Of a stretch of DNA of 64,000 nucleotides, positions 43,801 through 55,577 are shown one piece after another. The notes beneath the pieces were generated by a model. The model ran no database searches. It saw only the letters and a list, made by a program, of their open reading frames with translations, and was not told where the DNA came from. The stretch comes from Cristatella mucedo. Lineage: Eukaryota; Bryozoa; Phylactolaemata; Cristatellidae. The stretch spans positions 4,750,001-4,814,000 of the forward strand of contig WPIO01000024.1 of assembly GCA_009760855.2 (NCBI GenBank), given 5' to 3'. Every line of letters begins with the position of its first letter. Within the stretch, counting starts at the first letter, position 1. The position numbers and the translations under genes are program-made.

Positions 43801-45416
43801 AGGCCAACAGACGTGGTGCTGGTCTCACAAACCAACTGATACGCTTACTTTCTGTCATGTGTTTTCAAGCGTGCTATAGTATATATAAGTCCTCAGGCCC
43901 GAGACAAAGCTATCGTTTTGGTTCTGCCCCTTGTCGCTGGGTAGATTATGTCACCGAAATTACCGCCTTAACACACATGCACTTTCCTATTGTAACATTG
44001 AAGGGCAGAAGTAATGACCTCCCATAACTTATTCCTGAATATCCATATCCACAGTGCAGAACGCTCTTTTTGAAAGCAGCGGAAAGGTTTGAGTATATAG
44101 CGCCAGCCTACACGTGTAAGTCTCAGCGGCCTAACTCAAACTAACCAACTGCGACTAGATTTTGGCTTTTTACAACACCTTATTTTCAACTATGTAATAG
44201 CCACTAAGTTGTATAAATCAGAAACAAGGAATAATAACAAAGTGGTCCTATTTTGGCTAATATATCATGCCAACGCTTCAATGTGTAAATAAAACAGGAA
44301 GAAAGTTATGTTTGTGGTTATCATGAATAGTGCACTACTATTATTCTTAGTTACTAATGCTCCATAGAAACCCTTAAAACGGATGTAGATGTATTGCCCT
44401 GTTAAATTAACCAGGTTACCATCACTGCTAAAGGTTAGTAGAAACTTTAAAAATCAAATTTCAAAAAAAGACTGCTTAGACCTTGTAGAAATGATGCGAA
44501 GATATTTCAAGTTCACCTCAACCCTCATTTTGTTCAGGCGACCGTTTTCGGCTGGGGAAGAATAGGCGGCTGTCCACAAACGACATATGTATTCGTTGCT
44601 AAGGTGACGGCCCAGTATTGTTGCCATTCACTAAACACTGTCGCCATTCCTGCATGCGCTGGTTCGCCTTCAAGATTACCGAATGCGACTTCCAAAAAGC
44701 TCTCCTTTAACTATGTTAATTTGGGCAGACCACTTCAGCTCAAAGATTCTGGGTACTACATTCTCGAAATGCACGAGGCTTCATTTCCATAGGTGCGTAA
44801 TGCGTAGCAAATCTAATCTTATGAAAGAACGAATAACGGCAGTGGGTTTAAGTAAGCACTTGTCAAAGAATATCCGAAATGTGACTGCAGACATTATCAC
44901 CACAGTTTGGGACTCTCTTAGGCCCACTCTCATTCTGACTCTTATTCCATCGTAAAATCAGTTTCCGTTTCGGTGTGATCTTCTTTTCCTTCAATCTTCG
45001 CTTTCGTCATTAGTATCGGACATTCCTCTACGATGTGAACAATCGCCATGTGACTAGCCAGCCATCTCCATCATCTGTGAAATTCGTGTCGATTGCTTCA
45101 CCAAACAGCGAGACTCACGATCTTTCGAGCAGCTTATCCACGTAAAAAGACCAGTTCACACTTTAGCAGACGAGATCAATAGTTACGCTCTCGCCTCTCA
45201 GAAGCAACTAGGTCCTAATTGACACGTGAATCTGATTGCATAACTAAATATCACTCTTCTCATGAGCCCCAGATAATCGCGACTATTTTATTGGCAAAAA
45301 TTGGCTCAATGTCAGTGGTGTCAGTCTGAGTTCATGAGCACAGGGAATTACACTGCGACGCTTCTGAGAGTAGACTCGGAGTAGGTCTATGAAACTGACT
45401 AGATCTTTATCAGGTT
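43801..45416. other. No gene recognised
   Basis: Unique sequence. Small plus ORFs (44604-44792, 44683-44955) lack recognised domains. Confidence 0.4.
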
Positions 45417-45498
45417 GTGTGTGTGCGCACGCGCACGTGTGTGAGTGTGTTTGTGTGTGTGTGTATGTGTGCGTGTGTGTGTGTGTGTGCGTGTGTGT
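45417..45498. repeat. (GT)n microsatellite
   Basis: About 80 bases of GT with GC and TA interruptions. Confidence 0.95.
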
Positions 45499-45825
45499 AG
45501 ATCATTAATCCCTTGGTTTTTAGCAAGAGGATATTTAGCTGGCGGAATTTAAGGGGCTGTCCAACAGCAGCGTGACGCCGATTAAGTGGCTTGCATTCAA
45601 GCCAAAATTTAGCCGGCCTGACAGATGCTGCTTCCTCGAATTTAAATTGGACTATTGTAACAATTGGCGGTTGACTTTTACCATCACGCTATGGCACTGC
45701 AAGTGAGCTACTACCGACACGAGCGCCAGTAAGCGCTTTCAGTTTGCGGGTCGACTGCTTGATAGCCGGGCTGTTAGTAGGCCAAGTGCAGGCTGCAGTG
45801 AGGTTACTTACCTGCCGGAGAAGGC

Positions 45826-46045
45826 TCGCCGGCAGGTAGCGACTAACGGTGACGTCGCGCCTTAACCTAAGAAGGTCCCGGTTTTGAGTAGCATAACCGA
45901 GGGAAACTCGCGAACAGCCACAGCGAAAATAGCAGCGGAATACCCGCAGGAATCTTGGGGAGTTCTCGTGAAGGTCCAAGCCGAGTTTGGAGTCGCCCGA
46001 AGGCCACTATCAAGAGTGGGGGGGGGGAGGAACGTGTAACCACGT
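45826..46045. repeat. REP-C copy, uninterrupted
   Basis: Aligns end to end with the two flanks of the SINE-2 insertion at 15.6-16.05 kb. A run of nine Gs lies near 46019-46027. The nature of the family is unknown; a minus ORF crosses it without a known domain. Confidence 0.6.
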
Positions 46046-46382
46046 TAGGCTGGTTGATGTCATGCATGTTGCCAGTAAGCATTTGACCTTGCTTCTTTTC
46101 ATGCACATTTAAAGTGCCTCTGCTATGTTTGTGCAGGCAGTCGCACACAGATGAAGACGGCTCAGGCAGATGCCGTTTATTAAGGAAACCCGGAACCGGG
46201 CCGCAAGGCTAGCACGCTGGCTTGGAAGCAGCTGCTGCAAGTGGGTCCGCTGTTCTCGCCTCGGCGGCTTCCGTCAGGGGTAGTCCGCTTTCACGGTACA
46301 GCAGACCCAACAACCTCAAAAGAGAGTAAGTTTTCTATGGGCGCTATGCAAGGGAATAATTGGTATTATCACCTTATTACAA

Positions 46383-46472
46383 GCAGCTCCCTTTGTAGTA
46401 TATGTAAAGCGCCTAGAAAGAGATTGAGTTCTCTGAGGGCGCTTTATCAAGTGCATTATTGTTATTATACTA
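46383..46472 (+). mobile_element. LINE-A solo tail
   Basis: GTAAAGCGCCTAGAAAGAGA, TTGAGTTCTCTGAGGGCGCT, TTATCAAGTGCATTATTG: an almost consensus terminal hairpin. Confidence 0.9.
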
Positions 46473-46657
46473 TAATTAGCTCACTACCTGTGGACTCACT
46501 TCCCTGATTCATATTCGTCTCGGAAGAGCACGATGCATTATCTTGACGCTTAACTTAAGTGCACCATCTAGACACGTAACACAAGCGTGCCGTCTTGCGG
46601 CGTGACGTGCTTTCTCGCTTCAATTTGTAGAGATTCAAAATTATGCCGCCTCAGATG

Positions 46658-46977
46658 TTAACGTAAATCTTCCTCTATGGTATCAACTCTCTCAAAGCCA
46701 GCAAAGCAATAGTTCTTCTGTTCGTAATATAAAATATGATTTAGAATAAGATAACCTTTACTTAAAGTATTTTTCAAGCCAACTTTGTTCTGACTAAGGC
46801 ACACACCTTGTTCTATTGCACTCTTTTGGAAGACAAAGTTTTCCAAGTGCTTTCCACCTGCAACGCAAAGGTACGCCAGAAACTGAATTGCACCTGGCTG
46901 CATTTGCTTTTCGTGTGCCTCCAAGCGGAAACCAGAAGATGCAATTAACATAGGCGACTTTTCCAGGTATAGGCGTG
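46658..46977 (-). CDS. Unrecognised exon-like ORF
   Basis: An open frame on the same strand as the host exons, with a good acceptor (CTAAATTTCCAG) just before 46977 and a TAA at 46660-46658, so it could be a last exon of about 105 codons starting in phase 1. Residues include RLYLEKSPMLIASSGFRLE, QFLAYLCVAGGKHLENFVFQ, GVCLSQNKVGL and YYEQKNYCFAGFERVDTI. It is not low complexity and not like the local repeats. Three cysteines and alternating hydrophobics suggest a beta-rich secreted fold, but I do not recognise the family. The phase does not match the galaxin-like exon upstream (ends phase 0). Confidence 0.35.
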
Positions 46978-47295
46978 CTGGAAATTTAGTCGGTTTCTGG
47001 TTGGCTTTCCAGCGTATGAATTCTATGGGGACTAAAAATCCAATCCAAACGGAATAGGAGAAGTTGCTACTAAATCATTTATTAAAATGCAAACCTTAGC
47101 AATGAAGCTGCAATCGTAATTTAGAGCTAATTACCCCAACAAACATCACGTGTATGATAACATTTAGCTGAACGCTGTGCATGAACACACGCTAGCTTGT
47201 ACAGACCTTTCAGGTACCTTGACGAAACGCGAATATAATGGCAAGCACCGATGCCAGCATCACGAGAGTCTGCACAGTGCTGGTCGTTCTGTTCT
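46978..47295. other. No gene recognised
   Basis: Unique sequence between the exon-like ORF and the CT tract. Confidence 0.4.
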
Positions 47296-47308
47296 GCTCT
47301 CTCTCTCT

Positions 47309-47357
<49 letters not shown>
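47296..47357. repeat. (CT)n microsatellite
   Basis: About 60 bases of CT, with one CGCG interruption. It is not obviously inside a LINE-A tail. Confidence 0.95.
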
Positions 47358-47360
<3 letters not shown>

Positions 47361-48069
47361 TTTAAGCACTTCTGTATCTGTCCTTTTTTAGCCAATATGG
47401 AGCTGACACCAGCATAACTCTGTACGGGCATTCAGATCCGGCATTTGTAAATACAACATAAGTATGTTGTCCACCAAGTCATGGCATATTCCACGCTAAA
47501 AAAAATATTTGTGCATCAAAAAAAGATCAATACCATTGTGCCAGAATCCCGTGGTTATATGCCATTCTCTTCACGAATGAGTCTCCTAAAAAGATCAGAA
47601 CGCATAATCGTTTATCTATCTTTGGTTTTCCTAGTAATCATGGTAGGAAAACGTAAAAACAGTTAATTACAATTCGAAAATGTCTGTTATTTGCTTGTTT
47701 ACAATATAGATCAAATAATCTCTTGTTTCTATTAAGCACTCTAGCAACTAAATGTTGACATTTTGCAGTTCACTAAATTAGCAAAATGAAATCCTAAGAA
47801 TGCCACCCCAGCCAAGCAGTCTCAATACTAAACTTAAACCTAAGCACAAAGTGTATTGTACAATTCACTTTATGCCCCTACTTTAACCGGCAGGCTGACT
47901 TGCCTGGTAAATTACACGCAAGCACAGCTTTGTACGTTTGCATTATAAATACATCAAATAATTTAAGGATTACTCAGTGATAGAATGCAACTTGTTCTCC
48001 AAACTTAGAGTGCCCTCGGGCTACCAAACGAGAGGACCAAGTTTGGCTTGGGGTTTATTTTCACACTAA
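47358..48069. other. No gene recognised
   Basis: AT-rich unique sequence without coding signs. Confidence 0.45.
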
Positions 48070-48713
48070 GAGAATCTCTACTTTTAACTCCACAAATGTG
48101 GGGGTTAAGTGGGTGCTACGCAGGAGAGTTTTGTATGGCCCATTCTAAGCGACTTTTGGTGCATATTTGATAGCCCAAAGACTTCATCTCACACATAAAA
48201 AAGAGAAAGGGGAACCATAGCACAGTCAGAAGATATGTTTAGGTAGTGATTAACAAGTAACAGCTCAGGACGACTGGAACAAATGTCCTATAGCAGGCAG
48301 CAGGAGAATATTTATCAGAATACGTAAGAATCGAGGAAAAGAGCTTCTCAGACTAAGACTTGCAAGGAAAGATCTTCTTTCGCCAATGGTTTGTAAGCGA
48401 AAGGATGGAGCGGGTAACTTGGTTTCCACACAAGACTTGAGGGCACGAGGAGGCTGGAACTGGTACAGATGATCAGCTAGGTAATATGGAGCCCTGCCGT
48501 AGCGGGTCTTGTGGGTGAGCTTAGGAACTTTGCTCTGTATTCATTGATTAACCAGCAGCCATTCTAGCTCTTTTAGCAAAAGATATAAATAGTCAAACCT
48601 CTGGGATTTGCAAAATAGCCTTGCAGTAGCCTAGAATAAGGGAGTTGCAGTAATCTAGATAAGACATGAGTGTGACACTAGTTAAATTTCTTTGCAAGCC
48701 ATCGTGGAAGTCT

Positions 48714-48822
48714 ACCACTAACCATTTGATTGTGCTTCATTTCCAGAAAATTTAAAGCGCCTAGAAAGAGATTGAGTTCAATGAGGGCTCTTTATCAAAC
48801 GTATTATTAATATTACTATTAT
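48714..48822 (+). mobile_element. LINE-A tail nested in LINE-B
   Basis: ACCACTAACCATTTGATTGT, TTAAAGCGCCTAGAAAGAGA and an ATT tail interrupt LINE-B sequence that is continuous in the 56.7 kb copy. Confidence 0.8.
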
Positions 48823-50065
48823 TAAATCAGTCCCCGATATTAGATAGGGATCATACGTAATGGCTAGCTGTGGAAGCAGTCTTTTTAAACAAGCTTGCAA
48901 AACTTAAACGTTGTCGCAGATGGCAGCTAATGTCTGAGTACGTGGTGATAGTCGCACAATAGCATCACTTGTTAGACAACAAAAACCTTCTTTTCCAGCT
49001 ACACACCTACGGTGTCCTACGAGCCGCAGTTCTGTTTTATCGTCGTTAAGTTGAGGCGAATTTTGAGACATCCAGGATCGAATATTGACAAGACAAGCAT
49101 TCAGTTTATCCGTTGCTGTAGCAGATACCGACAGTTTAAATGACAAATACAGCAGCGCATGGTCAGCATAAAAGTTATATTATATTCCATGGGCGTGAAT
49201 CGCTTTTCCCAGAGGTTGTGTATAAATAAAGAACAGCAGCGAACAGAGGACGGACTCTTGAGGGACTACACATATGTCTGGTCTGGTGGATGAGATCTGA
49301 CCTCACACGACACGGATTGAACACGATCTGACTAATAAGATTTCAACAACGCCACTGCCTTGTCTGCCAGACCAACCGTTACTCTCGCTTATTCAGCTAG
49401 GACATCGTGATCAATATTGTCAAAGGTAGCTGATAGATCTTGCAATGCCAGGGTAGTGGCATTTCCGTCATATTTATTGCATAGGATGTCGTCGGTTACA
49501 TGGAAGAGAGCAGTTTTGGTAGATTGCTGACGCTTGAACCCCGATTGAAATGTTTCAGACATATTATTCTTTTCAATTTTTTCTACTAGCTGGTTAGAGA
49601 CAATGTTTTCCCAAATATTTGACAGTAAGATGGTGAAGGGAGGCTGGGAGATGGTTTGCAAGGACCTCAGTATCTAATCCAGGCGTTTTAATATCGGTCT
49701 GACGATGGCAGATTTAAGGGACTCGGGTACAAACACTTCTTCCAGAGAAGCGTTTAAATCTTGGTTATGGCTGGGCTAAGTTGGTCTGCCAGTGAAGACC
49801 ACAGAGATGATGGTATATTGTCTTTAGGAGACGAGCTCTCTTTACAAGACCTTATTGATGCAACTGCGTCGAAATCAGAATACCGGGGAAATTTTTAAGG
49901 AAGGTCACAGGTTGCGATTCAGCAACTGCCCTAATCGGCAGGGGAATCCTTTATGGAGGCACGAATGTGCACAACTTTTCAGTAAAGAAAGGCTGAAAAC
50001 TCTTCTGCTAAGTAGTTAATATCTGGATAGTGAGACCTCTCAGCAAAGGCTAGCAATTCACTATC

Positions 50066-50221
50066 TTGTCACCCCTAACCATGTTATTCATGTTGTTTGT
50101 TTATCAAGCATGATATTACTTACACTTCAATTGCATTTCCCTTTGCAGCGAATGTAAAGCGCCTATAAAGAGATTGAATTCTCTGAGGGCGCTTTATCAA
50201 GTGCATTATTATTATTATTAT
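50066..50221 (+). mobile_element. LINE-A tail nested in LINE-B
   Basis: GTCACCCCTAACCATGTTAT through the consensus hairpin to ATTATTATTATTA. The LINE-B text resumes with TAAATCTGTTTTGGGTCTGA, the same as after position 57597 in another copy. Confidence 0.85.
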
Positions 50222-50286
50222 AAATCTGTTTTGGGTCTGACTTTCCAGATTTGGTTTTCCAGTAGAAAGAGAACTGGCTTTTTAAT

Positions 50287-50796
50287 ATCTATTATATTTA
50301 TATCTCATAATAAATCATACATTATATTATTCTATACTTTATAATATTGACTATAGTTTTGATCGGCCACAGTGATGCGAGACTTTGCTTGATCTCAGGG
50401 ACGCAGAATGGTGCTCATCGTCGTCAAAGTTACTCATGTTCAATCTTACTGATTCCGTCTTAGTTTTTGACCAATCGCATTCTCATAGGATTCAATTAGA
50501 AGCCTGTATAGCAATCCTGGTCATTTTCCAAATTTAAATAAGTACTTGCAGAACACTTAGTCTAGGATACGGTAAAGAAATTAGCCACTGCTACAACCAA
50601 GCGTTCGCTGGAAATTAGAGGCTTCACTTCTTTGAAGTTTTCGTAAAACTCGTTGCATGTCTCGTCGATGCCAGATTCCAATGTCCGTGAGTTCCAGCAA
50701 AGGAAAATCCAGCTGGCTATAGCCCGCTCTGGCCAAAGCAGTGCTGCCTAATACACGTGGCCATGAATCAGCCATGTCTTCGGCCTTTGCACTTAC
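50287..50796. other. No gene recognised; intron side of galaxin-like exon
   Basis: Lies 3' (minus strand) of the exon. The open frame continues through the donor as FQRTLGCSSG but loses the cysteine pattern, so it is read as intron. Confidence 0.45.
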
Positions 50797-50952
50797 CGTA
50801 CAGGGACCAGTTATGAGTCTTTTACCGCAACATGACTTCTGTTGACTTCTAAAGTAGTTTCTGCTGCCACAGCATGTGTCGCCCACCTGGCGGGAGAGTG
50901 CTCGATTTTCGCAGCATATAGTCGTTTGGGAGTTAATACGCCGTCCACGGCA
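50797..50952 (-). CDS. Galaxin-like dicysteine-repeat exon
   Basis: This 156-bp exon has a TACTTTCAG acceptor and a GTAAGT donor, both in phase 0. The product reads CRGRRINSQTTICCENRALS, RQVGDTCCGSRNYFRSQQKS, CCGKRLITGPCT. Pairs of adjacent cysteines spaced about 13-15 residues, with CCG.R.Y.......CCG, are the hallmark of galaxin-type repeats, found in coral skeletal matrix galaxin and in galaxin-like secreted or adhesive proteins of other animals. It joins in frame with the exon at 55578-55737. Biomineral matrix, adhesion or symbiosis roles are all possible; none is shown by the sequence. Further exons lie on both sides, unseen. Confidence 0.72.
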
Positions 50953-51053
50953 CTGAAAGTATTAGAATAAAAAGCTGCTTATATAGCCTAATTAAAACAT
51001 AATAGAAGTCGTAATAATATAATCCTAAAACACTTTCAGGGACATGTATGTTT

Positions 51054-51330
51054 TCCTCGGCGCTTTACATTTGCTTCACATGAAGCGTGGTCGAATCGTT
51101 AGTTTTAACATGAGCAATATCACCAAACCTGACAGGTTTAGTGGTGACGTGAGCAGTATCAGCATGTAGATACTTTTAAGTGGTAACACATAAATACTTT
51201 TAAGGAGCACCTTGCACAGTTTCAGGGCGCATAGGCTGAAGGCATAGGCACACAAAGGAAGAATCACAAGGATGCCCTAAAGTTTGTGATAAACCACTGT
51301 TTTCTAGCTTCTTTTCAAATGCTGTCAAGA
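51054..51330 (-). mobile_element. LINE-A 3' UTR fragment, diverged
   Basis: The plus strand shows CCTCGGCGCTTTACATTTGC, TTCACATGAAGCGTGGTCGA, TTTAGTGGTGACGTGAGCAG and GAAGAATCACAAGGATGCCC in LINE-A 3' UTR order (reverse). The hairpin is partly lost. Confidence 0.7.
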
Positions 51331-51855
51331 CAAGCTAAATATAAACATCCAAATGGTGGTGTTTAGCCTACCGTTGATCAATGAAACGGAACTGTGAAGT
51401 GCCAGGAATAAAAGTTATACAATGACTTCCATCGCTCTCAGAGGATAGCATCATTTTTCTCACCATACCCGGCCTAAAAATCAGTTAATATCGTGCATCA
51501 TTTAGGCAGTGTGAAGCTTGCATTTTCAGGCGAGACAAACAGAAAGTCACAGACTTTTGGCATGGTTAGTGTGGGTACCTCGTATCGGCTTCCTATTACA
51601 ACCCAACTCCATGCATCAAGAACGCACCACTTTTACAATAAAGGCTAGCTTTTCATTCACCTTGAGACCCAAACAATCAGAGACATTATTCACTTTGGAA
51701 GTTAGTGCACATCTAAAGTTTAGTTACGACAGTCATAAACGTGTTGCACGCTAAGTTGCATGGCATTTTTTGCACTAGTTTAAATTCTACTTTTGTATTA
51801 ATAGAACTGCATTTTAATTTTAAAAAGGACGGTAGTAAAAACTGCATCGCTTTGC
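51331..51855. other. No gene recognised; intron
   Basis: Lies in the intron between the two galaxin-like exons. No additional exon found. Confidence 0.45.
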
Positions 51856-53243
51856 GCGGCCGTGTTAAAAATGACATTCTACGTGGCAACGACGACGGGA
51901 ATGTCACTGCCCTAGCTCTGCTAGATCTGTTTGCTGCCTTCAACACCATTGATCACGAAGTTCTGCTTGAACGATTGAGAACAACGATCGGTCTGGCAGA
52001 CTAAGCACTGGCGTGGTTTAAATCATACTTGTCCGATCGTGTTCAATCCGTTTCGTGTTCACACACGTCAGGTCTCACGCACGAGAAGGGTCACCTGTGG
52101 AGTCCCTCAAGGGTCTGTACTCGGTCCCTTGCTGTTCTCCATTTGTACACAACCTCTGGGAAGATTGATTAAGGCCCATGAAATAGGATATCACTTCTAT
52201 GCTGACGATACTCAGTTGTATTTGTCATTCAAACCGTCGGAATCAGCTGCGGCAACTGAGAAACTGAATGCTTGCCTTGCCGATATTCAATCCTTGATGT
52301 CGGAACACTTCCTGAAATTAAATGATAATAAAACCGAACTGCTCCTCATAGGACACCCTAAGCGTGTGGCTGGATTAAAAGGCTTTGCTGTTCTAAGATG
52401 TGATGCTATTGTGCGACCATCACCACGTGCTCAAAATTTAGGTGTCGTGTTCAAAAGCTGCCTCAATTTCAAAAGCTTCATTCAGAAGACTGCCTCTACA
52501 ACTAGCCATCACATCCGATCCCTATCCAAGATTACAAGCTCTCTCCCACAGCGGCTTGTAAAACATTTAACTAGCTCTTTAGTTCTGTATCGGCTTGATT
52601 ATTGTAATTCCTTTTTGGCTGGGCTACCAAAGAAAGCTATTATGCCACTACAGCGGACTATGAATATGGCTGCAAGGCTGGTCTTCAAGTCCCAGCGGTT
52701 TGAGCACGTGTCACCTTTGCTGAAAGAGCTAGGATGGTTGCCGGTTGAGCAAAGGATATAGAGTAAAGTTCTTATGCTGACCCACAAGGCCCGCCACGGC
52801 TTGGCTCCTTCGTACCTAGCTGAACTGCTGCATCAGTTTCAGCCTGTTCGCGCCCTCAGGTCCTGTGTGGACAATAAATTAGCTGTCCCATTCCTCCGCT
52901 TAAAGACAGTTGGCGACAGAAGCTTTAGCTCTGCAGGTCCTAGACTGTGGAACTCGCTTCCACAATTCTTACGCAACGACATCTACTCTCCAACTGCCGA
53001 CTATGGTACATCTTTTTCAGCGGTCCTGAACTGCTACTTCTATGCTACTCGCTACCTCAACTGCTCTTCTGACTCTGCTGTGCTGCTCACTTTCTCTTTG
53101 CTGCGTGAGACGAAGTCTGTTGGCTACGGAATGCGTACCGAAAGCCGCTTAGGCTGTGAGTGCGCTATACAAAACTCTCCTGCGTAACACCCACAAGGTA
53201 TTTATGACTTTGTGGAGTTACAGACGGAGATACATACATACAC
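51856..53243 (+). mobile_element. LINE-B copy, best preserved RT and 3' region
   Basis: Plus frames read VTALALLDLFAAFNTIDHEV near 51900 (RT block with catalytic Asp), a stop after GLAD, a frameshift near 52040, then [17 protein letters not shown] and [20 protein letters not shown] (RT palm YADD intact), [108 protein letters not shown], ending near 53187. The 3' UTR ends at GGAGTTACAGACGGAGATAC. The endonuclease and N-terminal RT part are missing. It lies antisense to the galaxin-like gene, in its intron. Confidence 0.93.
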
Positions 53244-54024
53244 ATGGTCGAATCAGATTTATTTGCAGATTAATATTATTAGACGCGAAAGAGACACCAT
53301 AAAGCTCTTTGGCCTGGATCTGGCTATAGGCATTTCTTCAGGAATAATCCAGTCAGCGAGAGATTTAGGTCTGAAAGTTCAATTTCCAAGGATAAGCAAC
53401 CAAGAGTCCAAGTATACAAGGCTTAATTACGCCAACTCGGACGTACGTTTTTGTTAGAAACCATGCGTAGGAGTTGATTCAGATCGTATGTAATAATCGA
53501 AAGAAGCTTTGAAACTGAACCTATTGATCCTGAAGGCACGTTTATCCAACTTACTTTTTATCTAACTTGCTCATCAATTAAAACTACATTCAGAGTCAGT
53601 TAACTATAGCAGCCTCACTTTTACTTTGGCTGGTGTGTCGTAGCGGCTATTACTAGCCACTCCTGCGAGTATTTTGCCGTAGGCGGTGGTCGCTGCCCTT
53701 TCTAAGTCTCAGCCGCCGTTGTAACGTCCACTTCCCGAATGAAGAAACTGTTCGGCGCCAGTGTGTAGCTTCCCTATCAAGCTTCGCTCGCCTCAGCATA
53801 GGATCTTGTTGATTCGGGAAAGGATTCGCATGGTGCCCTTTTGCCAAGCCACCCCGGGTGGTGCCAGCCTCCCACCGCTTGTGTTCAAAGCTTGTCTGTA
53901 AGCAAAGGCAGGACAACTCGGCCGGTCAGAAGGTAGAGAGATAAATGACTGTACAATGAGCTCGTTGATCATCTTCTTTCTTCAGGAATGTCTCTCGTCG
54001 TTGCGTATGAGCATTAAAAAGCAT
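53244..54024. other. No gene recognised; GC-rich patch
   Basis: 53650-53935 is GC-richer (GCGGTGGTCGCTGCC, CACCCCGGGTGGTGCC), with a basic minus ORF of no known family; possibly an unrecognised repeat. Confidence 0.35.
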
Positions 54025-54086
54025 CTGTTAAGGAAATTGTCGTTCTCTGAGGGCGCTATAGATATGTATTATCATTATTATTACAA
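54025..54086 (+). mobile_element. LINE-A/SINE-1 type solo tail
   Basis: TGTTAAGGAAATTGTCGTTC, TCTGAGGGCGCTATAGATAT and an ATT end. Confidence 0.7.
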
Positions 54087-54955
54087 GTTTACTATATACT
54101 GTATGTTTGAGTTATAATACTGCATCAGCAAATTCAGTTAATTGCCTGTCACTTTATTAAAATCAAAAAGCGTCGGGATGGTATTCGGTAGAAGCATTTA
54201 AATTCCTCGATCATTCGTCTAGTCTTTGAAGCATTTCAGCTTTTTAACTTTGATTAATTTACTAATTTTTAACTGTTTCTAGAACTTAGATTAGCACCAG
54301 TATGTCAGCTTCTTGTACGACACTCAGGCTGCAGACAATTGGCAGATGGGCAGTCTTTCAAATTATAGCTAGATGACGTATATAGTTATCCTTCCGGCTT
54401 CTATCTATATTGCATGTACTTGTCTCTTTCTTAGGCAATTACTTTCACCTTTCAGTTAAGTTATGTTTCCTCTAGTGCTTTCTCCACTCATGCCCATATT
54501 TTTGCTCTCCAGTTCTTCCTTTCGCTTCGCCTAAAACTAGTTGCTCTTCACAGACCTGACAGAAGTTTTCTTGGGCACCAATGTCATGTTTCTATGCAAA
54601 CGAGTGCTTTCTTCCTAACCGTCCTCTGCCGGTGCTCCTTTTCTAGAAGCTTTCTTGGGAATCGTCCTGATTTATTATCCATTCGAGCTGCCATTGTTAT
54701 CGCTCGTTAAGATGTGGGCAGTGGCTAGCTTCGCACTGAAGCCGTGCTGCATTGTACGAGCGGTGAAGCGCGAAGCGTTCGGCTCGGCAAATTCAGTAGG
54801 CAAGAGTATCGTGCCTGCCTGGAGGTATTAGTCTTTAAGGATGTTTAAAAATCGCGCTTTCCACTCTGTCTGAGTTTTATAGAGCGCCTACTCAGACTAC
54901 ACGGTACCATTGGCGACACCAGAATGTGTCTTCCTGCACCAAATAGTGGTAGTGG
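54087..54955. other. No gene recognised
   Basis: Intron sequence of the galaxin-like gene. No exon found. Confidence 0.4.
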
Positions 54956-55150
54956 GAGGTATTTTCTGTCAAGGATCGCACGTTCGGTGAGCGCAGGAGT
55001 CGGCCCTGCTGCGGCCCCGAGCTGACATTCGTGTTCCTATGCACACAGGAAGCAGTTAGAGGTATTGTCTAGCAAGGATCGCACGCTCGTGTAAGACCGA
55101 GATTCAGAATCGTATGCTGCCCCCGACGTGGCACGAGGGCTGGCGTCAAA
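54956..55150. repeat. Diverged tandem duplication
   Basis: GGTATTTTCTGTCAAGGATCG at about 54958 and GGTATTGTCTAGCAAGGATCG at about 55060 share the following GCACGTTCG / GCACGCTCG and similar upstream text, a period near 102 bases. Two to three diverged units are likely. Confidence 0.55.
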
Positions 55151-55577
55151 TGTGTCTGCAGGCCAGTCGCCGAGTAGCTCATTTTGGGTATTTAATCTGG
55201 GTGAGTCCTTATAGGTACTTCTCCAAGTTAATTTTGAACACGATTCTCGAAAGCTAGATAGTCAGTCGAATGTGTGATCTCTACAGGCAAAATATCTTGT
55301 CGATTGGTAGTTTTTCGAATGAGGAAATTGCTAAATATAAGAAAGTTAGCAACCAAGACCTACTATACTGGATGTTTAGCTAATGATCCCTCTTTAGCTT
55401 GCTGAACCAAAGACAACAGGTAAATGAATTTTTACATTAAGTTAAGGCTTAGTGCGACATTGTCTGCCACGGCGAGAACAGAGTGGCACGTGACTGAAAA
55501 ACAAGTTAATCACGTTACCATGTCAAACAGCGAATGAGCTGATGAGGATGCTGCTAAGCATCGTTTTTTTCACCTAC
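55151..55577. other. No gene recognised; intron
   Basis: Directly 3' (minus strand) of the galaxin-like exon donor. No exon found. Confidence 0.4.

Larger units (their letters stand above)
48070..50286 (-). mobile_element. LINE-B copy with RT segments and nested LINE-A tails
   Basis: The minus strand, from 5' to 3', reads: an N-terminal RT part (NQLVEKIEKNNMSETFQSGF, STKTALFHVTDDIL, ALQDLSATFDNIDHDVL) at 49661-49389; post-palm sequence (TDKLNACLVNIRSWMS, LNDDKTELRLVGHRR) at 49146-48904; and the 3' region to 48070. Two LINE-A tails interrupt it (48714-48822 and 50066-50221). Frameshifts and stops are numerous. LINE-B encodes the reverse transcriptase for target-primed insertion; this copy is inactive. 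Confidence 0.85.

Noticed and set aside
47127-47431. Arg-Glu and Ser-Leu repeat ORFs
   Set aside because: Low-complexity translations of the CT tract.
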